Source: Adiantum capillus-veneris
Taxonomy: Eukaryota; Streptophyta; Polypodiopsida; Polypodiales; Pteridaceae
Length of the DNA: 64,000 nucleotides
Assembly: GCA_014529385.2 (NCBI GenBank)
Contig: CM043970.1
Span: forward strand, 42,853,279 to 42,917,278
Direction: 5' to 3'
In this document: positions 32,901-43,391 of the stretch, one piece after another
How positions within the stretch are numbered: position 1 is the first letter of the stretch
Layout: the number at the start of each line of letters is the position of its first letter
Translations under genes and position numbers: made by a program
The notes under the pieces: model-generated
Databases searched by the model: none
What the model saw: only the letters and a program-made list of their open reading frames with translations
Told to the model about the DNA's origin: nothing

Positions 32901-33991
32901 CGATCTATGTAAATCTACACCTCTTAACTGTCGCGGTTGTTTGGCAAGAGTATCATCAGTTGTGCAACGGGAACACCCTCCCTTGCAGGTAACTCAAGCA
33001 GAGCTTCCTCTCGCTCAACCTCGTCCCTACACTTCTTCATGATCTTCTTCTTCTTCTCAATTTCCTCTGCTACAAATATCATAAATAAAATATTCACTTG
33101 TAAGAGCTTTTACTATTTAAAATATTTGAGTGCTTTCACATTTTAATATTAAAATATTCACACAGCTTTTAGTATGCAAATTGGTTGCGCCCTTTCACAT
33201 GTTGTATGTTTAGAAGCTCTTTTGCTTGTAAAATTATAGAACTTGTAAACTTTATTTTACCAGCTACCAAGACTACTACATGCAACCACCCTTGAAATCA
33301 GAGGTAACTAGTGTACAACCAATTCATGCATACCCTTTAACAAAATTTTGTAAACCATAGTCATCTAAAAAACTTTTAACCGTAGTATCTTCAAGTCCTT
33401 TTTCTTATTTTGGAGTGACCATGCCAACATTTATTGAATGGAGAATCTTCCACTCCCACCCTTTCCACCCTTCACCTTCCTCTTTAAGGATTGCCTCTAG
33501 TAACTCCTTTTCAGCGTCGATGCTAAGGGTTGTAACCACTTTAGTAGTACTGGTTTCTACTTGTTTAGTGGTACCTCTAGTTCATCTGGAGCATTTTTTG
33601 TGCTAGGAGCATCCAGCTCTATAAATTCTATGCCTTCTGTGTCCTTCAAGGGGTTCTCTAGAACTTCTTCAGCGATTGCCAGAGCCTTGCCCTTTAGCTC
33701 ATCTATTGCTCTCTGTAATTGGGCCTTCAACTCTTCTATCTCCTTTTGCATAGCCTCCTCTCTGATCATATGTTGGAGGGCGAAAGCGTGGAAAACTAGC
33801 ACCCAAAAGCTCTGGCGCTTAAAATTCCAATAACTGGCGGGAAAAGCAACTCCCATACCCAAGTGCCACATCAGCGCCCACATTTTCCACTACGCTTCCT
33901 GCCAGAAATCAACCCGTGATTCACGCCACGTCATCGCTTTGTAACAACAGCCCACACTTAAGAGAGCAGATGGAGTCGAGAGACCAGAAAT
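32901..33991 (-). other. unassigned sequence with one uncertain ORF
   Basis: A 108-codon minus frame (33883-33557) contains a charged helical stretch (MQKEIEELKAQLQRAIDELK) that looks like a coiled coil, followed by an acidic tail. A second charged stretch on the minus strand near 33070-33010 (EEIEKKKKIMKKCRDE) could belong to the same product with an AT-rich intron between, but no family is recognised. It could be a host gene fragment or the gag leader of an unknown element. Confidence 0.3.
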
Positions 33992-34541
33992 TGTCACAAA
34001 GTGATGACATGGCGGACAGCAGAAACCGTAATTTTTGCCAGAAACCCTAAAATTCCTGCAAATCCTAATATATGCGAAAAACCCTAATTTTTGGAAATCG
34101 CGGAGGCTATAAAAATAAAATAAACTGATGAGCGACGCGAATCTTGCTTTTTTTCTACGCAATGAGAAAGAGAGAGAGAATGCTTTTGCTTTCAAGTTTT
34201 GACTCTGTGTGAGAGAGAGAGAGCAGTTGCTTTTGAATTGAAGCTTTTGGGGCTCTGCTTTTGGGCATCCCTTGTAACCTTTAAATTAGTGGTGAGGGCC
34301 TCACTTCTCAAAGCATCTGGATGCAGAGTCTGAGAGTGAATCCCGACCCACTCTCTTGTACTTTGAACTGATTAATATAAAAAGAAATACCGAAAGGGAC
34401 GCCAGTCTTTGGGGCCAATATCTCTAGGCACAGAACTCCGCCGGGCCAGTGCAAATCTATTGTGATCTGTGAATTGTTTTGAAGTGGTTATTTGGTGCTG
34501 TCGCGGTTGATTCTTGACTTGGAGTGTCCAAGTCTGTTACA
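33992..34541 (+). repeat. 5' LTR of element A
   Basis: A 550-bp LTR starting TGTCACAAAG and ending CTGTTACA, followed by a tRNA-Met primer site. It contains TGACATGGCGG (34004), diverged telo-box copies, the AATATAAAAAG stretch and the AAATACCGAAAGGGACGCC block (about 34384-34402). Confidence 0.85.
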
Positions 34542-34542
34542 G

Positions 34543-34554
34543 TGGTATCAGAGC
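34543..34554 (+). promoter_or_regulatory. primer binding site of element A
   Basis: TGGTATCAGAGC one base after the LTR end. Confidence 0.9.
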
Positions 34555-34602
34555 ACGACCGATTTCTCTTCTACGGAAAATCCGATCCCCAATTTTTTTT
34601 CC

Positions 34603-36180
34603 ATGGCACCTATGGCTTCAGGCAATGATTAGTCAACTCCCTCTGCATTTGGAGATGCGGGCAGGGATCACAACGAAGATTCCGGCACGGAGTATGGCCC
34701 GCCTAGGCCTACTCAGGTGAAGCAGCAAGAGATGGAGCGTCGTGAATTGATTGGCGATGCAACAAAGATGATGCTCAATTTTGCCAAGGACCCGAAGATG
34801 GCAAAATATATGAACCAGACCTCTTTGGAAGAGGTACAGACGGAGTGGCAGAGAACCACAACACCACTCCCGAAACCCGCTCTCAAGAAACCTCCTGCCT
34901 CCAAGAAATATACGGAGAAGGAACTGGAGAACGTGGTTGATGCACGGATTGCTCAGCTTTTCGACGTGTAAAAGAAAGACAAAACGCACGGCAAAAAGCA
35001 GAAGAAAGACATTGACTTCCCGGGATATTTGGGTCGTCGGTCGACATTCGACAAGGCAAAGAAACAGAAGAAGCGTGTCAAGTGTGAAGGCTTACCCAGT
35101 TCTTCTTCTTCTTCTGACAGTTCTTCTAGCTCTTCAGACTCGAGCGAAGAAGACAGAAAAAGCAAAAAGCGAAGCAAGAAACAAAGCTTCGGAAAGAGCA
35201 AGAAAAAGGCAAAGAAGGCTACATCTCGCCCAGAGACTGACAGTTCTACTGAGGACTCGTCTACAGACAGCTCAGATTCCGATGACAAACTTTTATGCGA
35301 ACAAGAAAACTTTTCTTTTTTACAAAGCTAACCAGTATGACTTTCTCGAAGATAAAAGCAAGAAAGTCCGAGAGTTTAAGGAAGGTGGCCACTCGATCAA
35401 CTTTGATACTTTTTCAAGATACTCAGATGCTTCGAAGGCTTTGTCTTTTATACAGCAGTTTGACATCGCTTTCGCGGGAGGATGCTATTCAGAGCACTCC
35501 AAAATTCGGAGATTTGCCTCTTACTCTAAGAGGAATGCTCGTACTTGGTGGTCCATGCTTCTTTTAAACAAGACTGTGCCAGTTAAATGGCTGAAATTTA
35601 AGAAGCTTTTTTATTTCTTCTTGGTTGACGCAAGAATATGAACGAGATATACGAGTTTCTTGGAACCATCTTCGGATGACCAAGAAAGATACAATCAATG
35701 CTTATTGTGAAAGATTCTGGAGCTCTTTTCTACCCGCCTCTTCATTCAAGAAGATCTCGTTCAGAGAACAGATTGAGCGGTTTACCTTGGGTCTACCTAT
35801 AGAGATCCGAGATCACTGCTTGGAACAGAAGTCAACTTCTATTCAGGAGTTGATGAGTCATGCGAAGCGGGGCTTTGCCATTCACTCTGGCAGTCTGACG
35901 TACCCCACAGATAAGGCCATGACACAACGAGCCGAACAGACTTCTGGGAACGAAAGTAGAAAGAAAAAAAGAGCAACCCAGAGAAAAAGGATGCACGACC
36001 CAAGCTTACTCCTGAGGAGAGAGCTCGCTTCATTAGAGAGGGGAAGTGCTTTGGATGCGGGGAACATGGACATATATCCGCGAAGTGCCCTAAAAAGGCA
36101 CAGAAAGAACAGAATGATAAGAACGACGACAGGCCTGAGAGTTTGAGAGTAGCTGAGGAACGTGGCAGAAAAGGCAGATA
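34603..36180 (+). pseudogene. element A gag (chromovirus type)
   Basis: The start ATG 34603 (MAPMASGNDQ) follows the primer site. A TAA after AQLFDV (34969) interrupts the N-terminal part; an acidic, Ser-rich stretch (SSSSSDSSSSSSDSSEED) and a Lys-rich patch follow. The capsid core (KALSFIQQFDIAFAGG, ARTWWSMLLLNK, INAYCERFWSSFLPA, REQIERFTLGLP) spans 35420-35880 in shifting frames. The zinc knuckle CFGCGEHGHISAKC at about 36049-36090 is intact but lies one base back from the capsid frame. The gene product would be the capsid and nucleocapsid; several breaks make it non-functional. Confidence 0.8.
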
Positions 36181-36239
36181 GAAAAGCAGAACTGGTACCA
36201 CATTGTGTGGGACTTGCACCGAATCAAATGAATGAAAGT

Positions 36240-37083
36240 ACAAACTTTGCCGCTTTTTGAGGCAAAGTGAATGATTAGGAAGCTCTTTTGAAGGAGCCAA
36301 GACCAACTTCTTTTCACTTGGAATTGGCGGCTCGATTTGGAATAACGCCCGACAGACTGACGCCACAGGCGGAGGTAGTTCGACTGGCACCCGGATGGGA
36401 TGTTGCCATTACACCGAGCATTGGCAAACTTCGTTTGCAATGACAGCGGTGTTCAGGGCACGCGAGTGACGTTTTACTCTGAATCCCTTGGTACCACCAG
36501 AACTACGCCGTGGTTGACTACCGGGCCGAGAAAGCGACTTTGATAAATGAAGGGCTTAGAGATTGTACTTGATGAACTTCAGTTTCTTACTCATTCTTTC
36601 GGGAGAGAACTGAACGATGGATAAAGGTTGAATATGTTTTGACCTGATCAAAAGAACACCAAGATTTTTCTCCACACTCATGCCGATTGCTTTTTAGAGG
36701 GCCTGAAGATCAAACCATTGATCTGATACCTGGAAGCACGCCAACGAATCGGCCACCTTACCGTGTGAGCGGAGGACAGAATGAAAAGATATGAACCCAG
36801 TGAAAGACCTCTTGGAAAAGGGTCTTGTCTAGCCTAGTACTTCACCGTGTTGCTCTCCAGTGTTGCTGGTTTTGAAGCAAGACGGATCTTGGAGAATGTG
36901 CATCGAATATAGCACTCTCAACGAAATCACCATCAAGAACAGATTTCCGATTCCTAGGATCGATGATATACTCGACAGGTTGCAGGGATCCTTGTGCTTT
37001 AGCAGGACTGACTTGAAGAGTGGATATCATCTGATCAGGATAGCACTAGGAGATGTCTACAAGACAGCTTTTCGGACGACTTC
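36240..37083 (+). pseudogene. element A protease remnant and start of RT, cut by element B
   Basis: Around 36290 a protease-like segment shows EGAKANFFS where related elements have DPGAKANFIS, so the catalytic Asp is lost. The RT begins near 36680 ([10 protein letters not shown]-like), passes [21 protein letters not shown] and [15 protein letters not shown], and stops at VYKTAFRTT, where the LTR of element B begins. The rest of the same RT resumes at 59247. Confidence 0.85.
37079..37083. repeat. target-site duplication ACTTC, left copy (element B)
   Basis: ACTTC here and at 59242-59246. Related copies read ACTTT at this RT position, so the shared C on both sides supports a true duplication. 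Confidence 0.85.
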
Positions 37084-37583
37084 TGTCACAAAGTGATGAC
37101 GTGGCGGACAACAGAAACCCTAATTTCTGCCAGAAACCCTAATTTCCGGAAGTCGCGGAGGCTGAAATTTTTTTTTTTTTTGGGAAAATGATGAGCGACG
37201 CGAATTTTGCTTTTGCTTTTTTTTATAAAAAAAGAGAAAAGACTCTCTAAGAGAGAGAGAAAACTGATGCTTTTGATTTGAAAAGCTTTTGGGGCTCTGC
37301 TTTTGGGCATCCCTTGTAACCTTTAAATTAGTGGTGAGGGCCTCACGTCTGAGAGCATCTGGACGCAAAGTCTGAGAGTGAAACCCTAACCGCTCTCTTG
37401 TACTTTGATTTGATTAATATAAAAAGAAATACCGAAAGGGGCGCCAGTCTTTGGGGCGAATATCTCTAGGCACGGAACTCCGCCTGGCCAGTGTACATCT
37501 ATTGTGATCTGTGATTTGTTTTGAAGTGGTTATTTGGTGCTGTCGCGGTTGATTCTTGACTTGGAGTGTCCAAGTCTGTTACA
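37084..37583 (+). repeat. 5' LTR of element B
   Basis: A 500-bp LTR, TGTCACAAAG to CTGTTACA, with TGACGTGGCGG (37097), two telo-boxes and the AAATACCGAAAGGGGCGCC block (37427-37445). Its partner is 58676-59241. Confidence 0.9.
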
Positions 37584-37584
37584 G

Positions 37585-37596
37585 TGGTATCAGAGC
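37585..37596 (+). promoter_or_regulatory. primer binding site of element B
   Basis: TGGTATCAGAGC one base after the LTR. Confidence 0.9.
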
Positions 37597-37654
37597 ACGG
37601 CCGATTTCTCTTCTACGGGAAATCCGATCCCCGAAATTTTTTTCCGCGGCACCT

Positions 37655-39213
37655 ATGGCTTCAGGCAATGATCAGTCGACTCCCTCTGCATCTGGAGATG
37701 CGGGCTGGGATCACAACGAAGATTCAGACAGAGAGTATGGCCCGCCTCGGCCTACTCAGGCGGAGCAAAGAGAGATGGAGCGTTGTCAATTAATTGGCGA
37801 TGCAACAAAGATGATGCTCAATTTTGCCAAGGACCCAAGATGGCAAAATATATGAACCAAACCTCTTTGGAAGAGGTACAGATGGAGTGGCAGAGAACCA
37901 CAACACCACTCCCGAAACCCGCTCTCAAGAAACCTTCTGCCTCCAAGAAAATATACGGAGAAGGAACTGGAGAACGTGGTTGATGCACGGATTGCTCAGC
38001 TTTTTGACGCGCAAAAAAAAGCCAAAAAGCACGGCAAAAAGCAAAAGAAACTTCCCGGGATATTTGGGTCATCGGTTGACATTTGACAAGGCAAAGAAAC
38101 GGAAGAAGCGTGTTCGATTTGAAGGAGTACCCAGTTTTTCTTCTTCTTCTTATAGTTCTTCTAGCTCCTCGGATTCGAGCGAAGAAGACAGAAAAGGTAA
38201 AAAGCGAAGCAAGAAACAAAGCTTCGGAAACGGCAAGAAAAAAAGGCAAAGAAGGCTACATCTCGCCCAGAGACTGACAGTTCTACTGAGGACTCGTCTA
38301 CAGACAACTCAGATTCCGATGACGGAAAGTTTTATGCGAACAAGAAGAATTTTTACAAAGCTAACCAGTATGACTTTCTCGAAGATGAAAGCAAGAAAGT
38401 CCAAGAGTTTAAGGAGGGTGGCCACTCGATCAAGTTTGATACTTTTTTAGGATACTCAGATGCTTCGAAGGCTTTGTCTTTTATACAACAATTTGACATC
38501 GCTTTCGCGGGAGGACGCTATTCAGAGCACTCCAAGATTCGGAGAGCTACCTCTTATATTAAGGGGAATGCTCGTACTTGGTGGTCCACGCTTCTTTTCA
38601 ACAAGACTGCGCCAATTAAATGGCTGAAATTTAAGAAGCTTTTTATTTCTTCTTGGTTGATGCAAGAATATGAACGAGATATACGAGCTGCTTGGAACCA
38701 TCTTTGGATGACCAAGAAAGATACAATCAATGCTTATTGTGAAAGATTCTGGAGCTCTTTTCTACCCGCCTCTTCATTCAAGAAGATCTCGTTCAGAGAA
38801 CAGATTGAGCGGTTTACCTTGAGTCTACCTACAGAAATCCGAGATCACTGCTTGGAACAGAAGTCAACTTCTATTCAGGAGTTGATGAGTCATGCGAAGC
38901 GGGGCTTTGCCATTCACTCTGGCAGTCTGACGTACCCCACAGATGAGGCCATGACACAACGAGCCGAACAGACTTCTGGGAACGAAAGTAGAAAGAAAAA
39001 AAGAGCAACCCAGAGAAAAAGGATGCACGACCCAAGCTTACTCCTGAGGAGAGAGCTCGCTTCATTAGAGAGGGGAAGTGCTTTGGATGCGGGGAACATG
39101 GACATATATCCGCGAAGTGCCCTAAAAAGGCACAGAAAGAACAGAATGATAAGAACGACGACAGGCCTGAGAGTTTGAGAGCAGCTGAGGAACGTGGCAG
39201 AAAAGGCAGATAG
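37655..39213 (+). pseudogene. element B gag
   Basis: ATG 37655 corresponds to the second Met of element A's gag; the first is destroyed here. A shift near 37845 and others near 37950 and 38050 break the N-terminal region. The capsid core is one good frame from 38474 (MSFIQQFDIAFAGGRYSEHS) through KKDTINAYCERFWSSFLPA to about 38990. The zinc knuckle CFGCGEHGHISAKC (about 39081-39122) is in the -1 frame relative to the core, after a run of seven A, exactly as in elements A and C. The knuckle frame ends with GRKGR and a stop near 39213. Confidence 0.8.
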
Positions 39214-39289
39214 AAAAGCAGAACTGGTACCACATGGTGTGGGACTTGCACCGAATCAAATGAATGAAAGTACAAACTTTGCCGCTTTT

Positions 39290-42200
39290 GGGGCAAAGTG
39301 AAGGATCAGGAAGCTCTTTTGAAGGAGCCAAGGCCAACTTCTTTTCACTTGGAATTGGCGGCTCGATTTGGAATTACGCCCGACAGACTGACGCCACAGG
39401 CGGAGGTAGTTCGACTGGCACCCGGATGGGATGTTGCCATTACACCGAGCATTGGCAAACTTTGTTTGCAATGACAGGGGTGTTCAGGGCACGCGAGTGA
39501 CGTTCTACTCGGGATCCCTTGGTACCACAAGAACTACGCAGTGGTTGACTACCGGGCCGAGAAAGCGACTTTGATAAATGAAGGGCTTAGAGATTGTACT
39601 TGATGAATTTCAGTGTCTTACTCATTCTTTTGGGAGAGAACTGAACGATGAATAAAGGTTGAATATGTTTTGACCTGATCAAAAGAACGCCAAGATTTTT
39701 CTCCACACTCATGCCGATTGCTTTTCAGAGGGCCTGAAGATCAAACCATTGATCTGATAACTGGAAGCACGCCAACGAATCGGCCACCTTACCGTGTGAG
39801 CCGAGTACAGAATGAAAAGATTATGAACCCAGTGAAAGACCTCTTGGAAAAGGGTCTTGTCCAGCCTAGTACTTCACCGTGTTGCTCTCCAGTGTTGTTG
39901 GTTTTGAAGAAAGACGGAGCTTGGAGAATGTGCATCGATTATAGCACTCTCAACGAAATCACCATCAAGAACAGATTTCCGATTCCTAGGATCGATGATA
40001 TACTCGACAGGTTACAGGGATCCTCATGCTTTAGCAGGATTGACTTGAAGAGTGGATATCATCAGATCAAGATAGCGCCAAGAGATGTCTACAAGACAAC
40101 TATTCAAACGACTTTTGGGTTATTTGAGTTTTTGGTGATGCCTTTTGGCTTAACCAATGCTCCTGCGACATTTCATCGGATGATGGACAGGATTTTTTGA
40201 GAGTACAGACTATTTGTTGGCACTTTCTTTGACGACATCATTGTTTTCTGCAAGAATGAGGCAGAACACAGAGATCATCTGCTTCAAGTCTTTCAGGCAT
40301 TACGAGATCACACGCTAGTGATTAATGCAAAGAAAAGTGAATTTTTCCTACCAGAGATACACTTTTTGGGACACATTGTGTCAGCAGCAGGAGTGCAAAT
40401 GGACCCGGCCAAGATAGAGACTATCCGTGATTGGCCCGATTTGAGGAATGTCCATGAAGCTAGAAGCTTCTTGGGACTGTGTTCGTACTACAGGCGGTTC
40501 ATATGAAAGTTTGCAGAGGTTGCTTCCCCTTTGCATACCTTGACACAGAAAGGAGTACCTTTTTCGTGGGGACCCACAGAGGTGACTGCCTTTTGGACAT
40601 TGAAGAGAAATTGACTACGGGACCTATTTTGACTTTGCCGGACTTGTAGAAGTCATTTGAAGTATATTGTGATGCTTGTGGTCGTAGTCTGGGTGCGGTC
40701 TTGATGCAAGAAGGCCATGTCATAGCTTACAAGAGCCGTTTGTTATCTAGGCCGGAGATGACAACACAGATCTATGAGAAAGAGCTTTTGGCGGTTATCC
40801 ATGCTCTTACTCAGTGGCGGCATTACCTACTCGGAGCGGATTTCACTGTCTTTACAGACCATCAGAGTTGGCGCTACTTCTTGTCACAGAAGCAGCTTTC
40901 GGAAAAGCAGATGCGGTGGGCGAACATCTTGTCACAGTTTCACTTCGAGATTGTCCATGTGCAGGGACAGAAGAATGTAGTGGCAGATGCTTTGTCTCGG
41001 AAACCGTTGGTTCTGGCTATTTCCGCGATACATCATAGGAGCTTCGAGAATATGGTCGATCAGTATGCCACAGATACAGATTTTGCAGATATTTTCACAC
41101 GGATACGGGATGGGGAGACAGTAGCTGGATACTCCCTTCGGGAAGGCTACTTGATGAAAAAAGACTATGTTGTGCGTTACACAGCCGTTGAGGGAAAAGG
41201 TTATGTTGAATGCCACTGTCCACTTTTTACGGGTCACCGCGGCAGAGACTCAAGAAGGATGTGGAAGAGTTTGTGCGCAGTTGCTTGGTATGCCAGAAGG
41301 TCAAGTTTGACAGGCATAAGGCACAGGGATTGTTACAGCCTTTACCCATACCCACCCGCCCCTAGGAAAATATTGAAACGGATTTCATTTTTTTTGATTC
41401 CCCGAGAACACAGAGTGGTCACGATGGTATCTGGACTGTTATTGACAGGTTTGGTAAACAGGCTCAGTTAATTCCAGTGAAGAAAACAGTCAAGCCGGAT
41501 CACTTAGTGAGACTGTTTGTGGCCCAGATTTTCAGATTACATGGCATGCCTGAGACGATTGTCTCCGACAAAGACCCCAGATTTACGAGTTTGTTTTGGA
41601 AGGCAATTTGGGAGAACATTGGCACGCGGTTGCAGTTCTCGTCATCGTTCCACTTGCAGACTGACGGGCAATTTGAGATTGCCAATTCAGTGATTTAAGA
41701 TTTATTGAAGTCTTGTATCTCGGATCAGAAGACTCAATGGAAAAGAACTTACCTTTGGTGGAATTTGCCTATAATAACAGGATACACTCTTCGACGGGGA
41801 AGACGCCATGTGAGATTGTTGAAAGTGCTGCGAAGGTTCCATCCTTCCTGAGCACGAAAGATTAGAAATTGGAAGCGGATGAATATTCGCGAGATTTGGA
41901 TACGGCTTTTGCCAAGGTTCGCGAGACTTTGCAGGAGTCTCAAGAACGACAGAAAAAGGCAGCGGATCGCCATCGTCGCGACTTGAAACTGAAGGAGGAT
42001 GATTGGGTGCTCTTACTTTTGAGAAGGCACGCCTAAGAAAGAAAAAGGGAAAGGAGAGGCTTTTTCCAAAGCTTAGTATGTGATACTACGGACCTTTCCA
42101 GATCACTGACAAGATAAATGATGTCTCCTTCCGATTGAAACTGCCAGATACTTGGAGGATTCGTAATGCATTGCATGTGAGTCTCTTGAACCCTGTTAAG

Positions 42201-42433
42201 GGTGATGTGCCTGATGATGGGGAGCCTGATGAGCAACCCGAAGTGGAAGAAAACGAGGAGATCCTTGTTCCTGAACAGATTTTGGCACATAACGATACGA
42301 AGAAAGGTAAAGTCCGAAGGCGGTTTTTGGTTTAGTTCAAGAACTTTCCTGCATTTGATGCGAAGTGGATGGAGGAGGAGGACCTAGCAGATACTCCTCG
42401 GATTGTGAAACTTTACCTCGATGTTTTGGTTTA
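39290..42433 (+). pseudogene. element B pol: protease, RT, RNase H, integrase, chromodomain
   Basis: Blocks in order are: broken protease (about 39310-39480); RT from 39718 ([49 protein letters not shown]); RNase H from about 40660 (YCDACGRSLGAVLM, YEKELLAVIHALTQW, FTDHQSWRYF, NVVADALSRK); integrase with a damaged HHCC finger and core blocks MPETIVSDKDPRF and SFHLQTDGQFEIAN; and a C-terminal chromodomain (VPEQILAH, KWMEEEDLADTP). In-frame stops include TGA at 40198, TGA at 40504 and TAA at 41697, plus several shifts. It is a chromovirus related to element D. Confidence 0.85.
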
Positions 42434-42826
42434 GCATAGTCTACTCCAAACGGAACCCAGAAACTCAGCTTGGCCGAAGATCTGGTGCAGTGGGATGCAC
42501 AAGAGGGGAGTTACTCCGCTCCTTTGTCAACAGATGCTTCGATTTTGATACTAAAGTCACTGATGTCTCTTTGAGCTTCAGGGATACTGAGAGCTGACAG
42601 TATTCTGCTAGATGACTTTATGAAATGGAATTCCTGATAATGATACTGATTTGTTCTTGACTTCTTGTGAGTGCAGGAACTGATAGACGAAACGATTGCG
42701 GCATTTTGCTCTGATTGATATCGAATAGACATGGTTGCAATAGGGGTTAGACAATCGGACATCGTTGAGGTCCCGATTGGACCTAGATGTGATTGCTAGC
42801 TACATTGCCGATAAATCATGGTCTAA
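42434..42826 (+). other. element B 3' untranslated region, first part
   Basis: Non-coding sequence after the chromodomain. It is interrupted by the LINE at 42840 and resumes at 58494, ending in the polypurine tract before the 3' LTR. Confidence 0.7.
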
Positions 42827-42839
42827 GATCCGAATGAAT
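42827..42839. repeat. LINE target-site duplication, left copy
   Basis: GATCCGAATGAAT, repeated exactly at 58481-58493 right after the LINE's A tail. A 13-bp (up to 15 with flanking As) duplication is typical for L1 insertion. Confidence 0.92.
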
Positions 42840-43061
42840 ATAAAGAGAATCTGCAAACCCTCGCTACTGCTGCACGCTCTCCCCCCCCCCCCCCTCCTGC
42901 TGCGCCATCGCTGCCCCTCCCCCCCCCCCCCCACCCCCTCGCCCTCGCGTTTCCTCCAGCCCCCGCACTGCCCCCCCTCCCCTTCGCGCTGCCTCCTGCC
43001 ACCCCGCGCTGCCCCCCCCTCGCCCTCACGCTGCCTCCCTCACCCTCCCGCTGCCTAGGCC

Positions 43062-43100
<39 letters not shown>

Positions 43101-43391
43101 TTGTGCGCTGCTGCCAGCCGCCCTCGCCCCGTGCCGCCCCCCCGCCCGTCCGTTGCCTTCCCTCCAGCCCGTCCGCTACCCTCCCCCCCTCCCTGGCCGC
43201 TTCTCCCCCACCCCGTCTGCAGCCTCTTGTCTCTCGCTCGCCGCTCTCTCCGTCCTCCCCCCGTCGTCCTCACTGTTCCCGAAGGTCTTCTACACCTGGC
43301 TTTGCAGCATTTCTTCTTTGGACGAGTGCTCGGCGTACTCGGTTGCAGACTTCCTTCACCGTCTGCTTCTTCGACTCAGCATTAGACACAG
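42840..43391 (+). promoter_or_regulatory. LINE 5' UTR, C-rich with tandem repeats
   Basis: About 550 bp of very GC-rich sequence with repeats of CGCCCTCACGCTGCCTCC type and a run of 34 C at 43064-43097. In L1-type elements the internal promoter lies here. The equivalent run appears as poly-G at 12668-12703. Confidence 0.7.

Noticed and set aside
35839-36390. Long minus-strand frames opposite the gag of elements A, B and C (also 38871-39296 and 60890-61559)
   Set aside because: They mirror the plus-strand gag, have Ser/Phe-rich composition typical of antisense frames and match no family.
37084-37583. Reading this LTR as the 3' LTR of element A, making A a short 3.6-kb element
   Set aside because: The ACTTC duplication and the continuation of the same RT at 59247 show that it is the 5' LTR of an element inserted into A; a tRNA-Met primer site also follows it.
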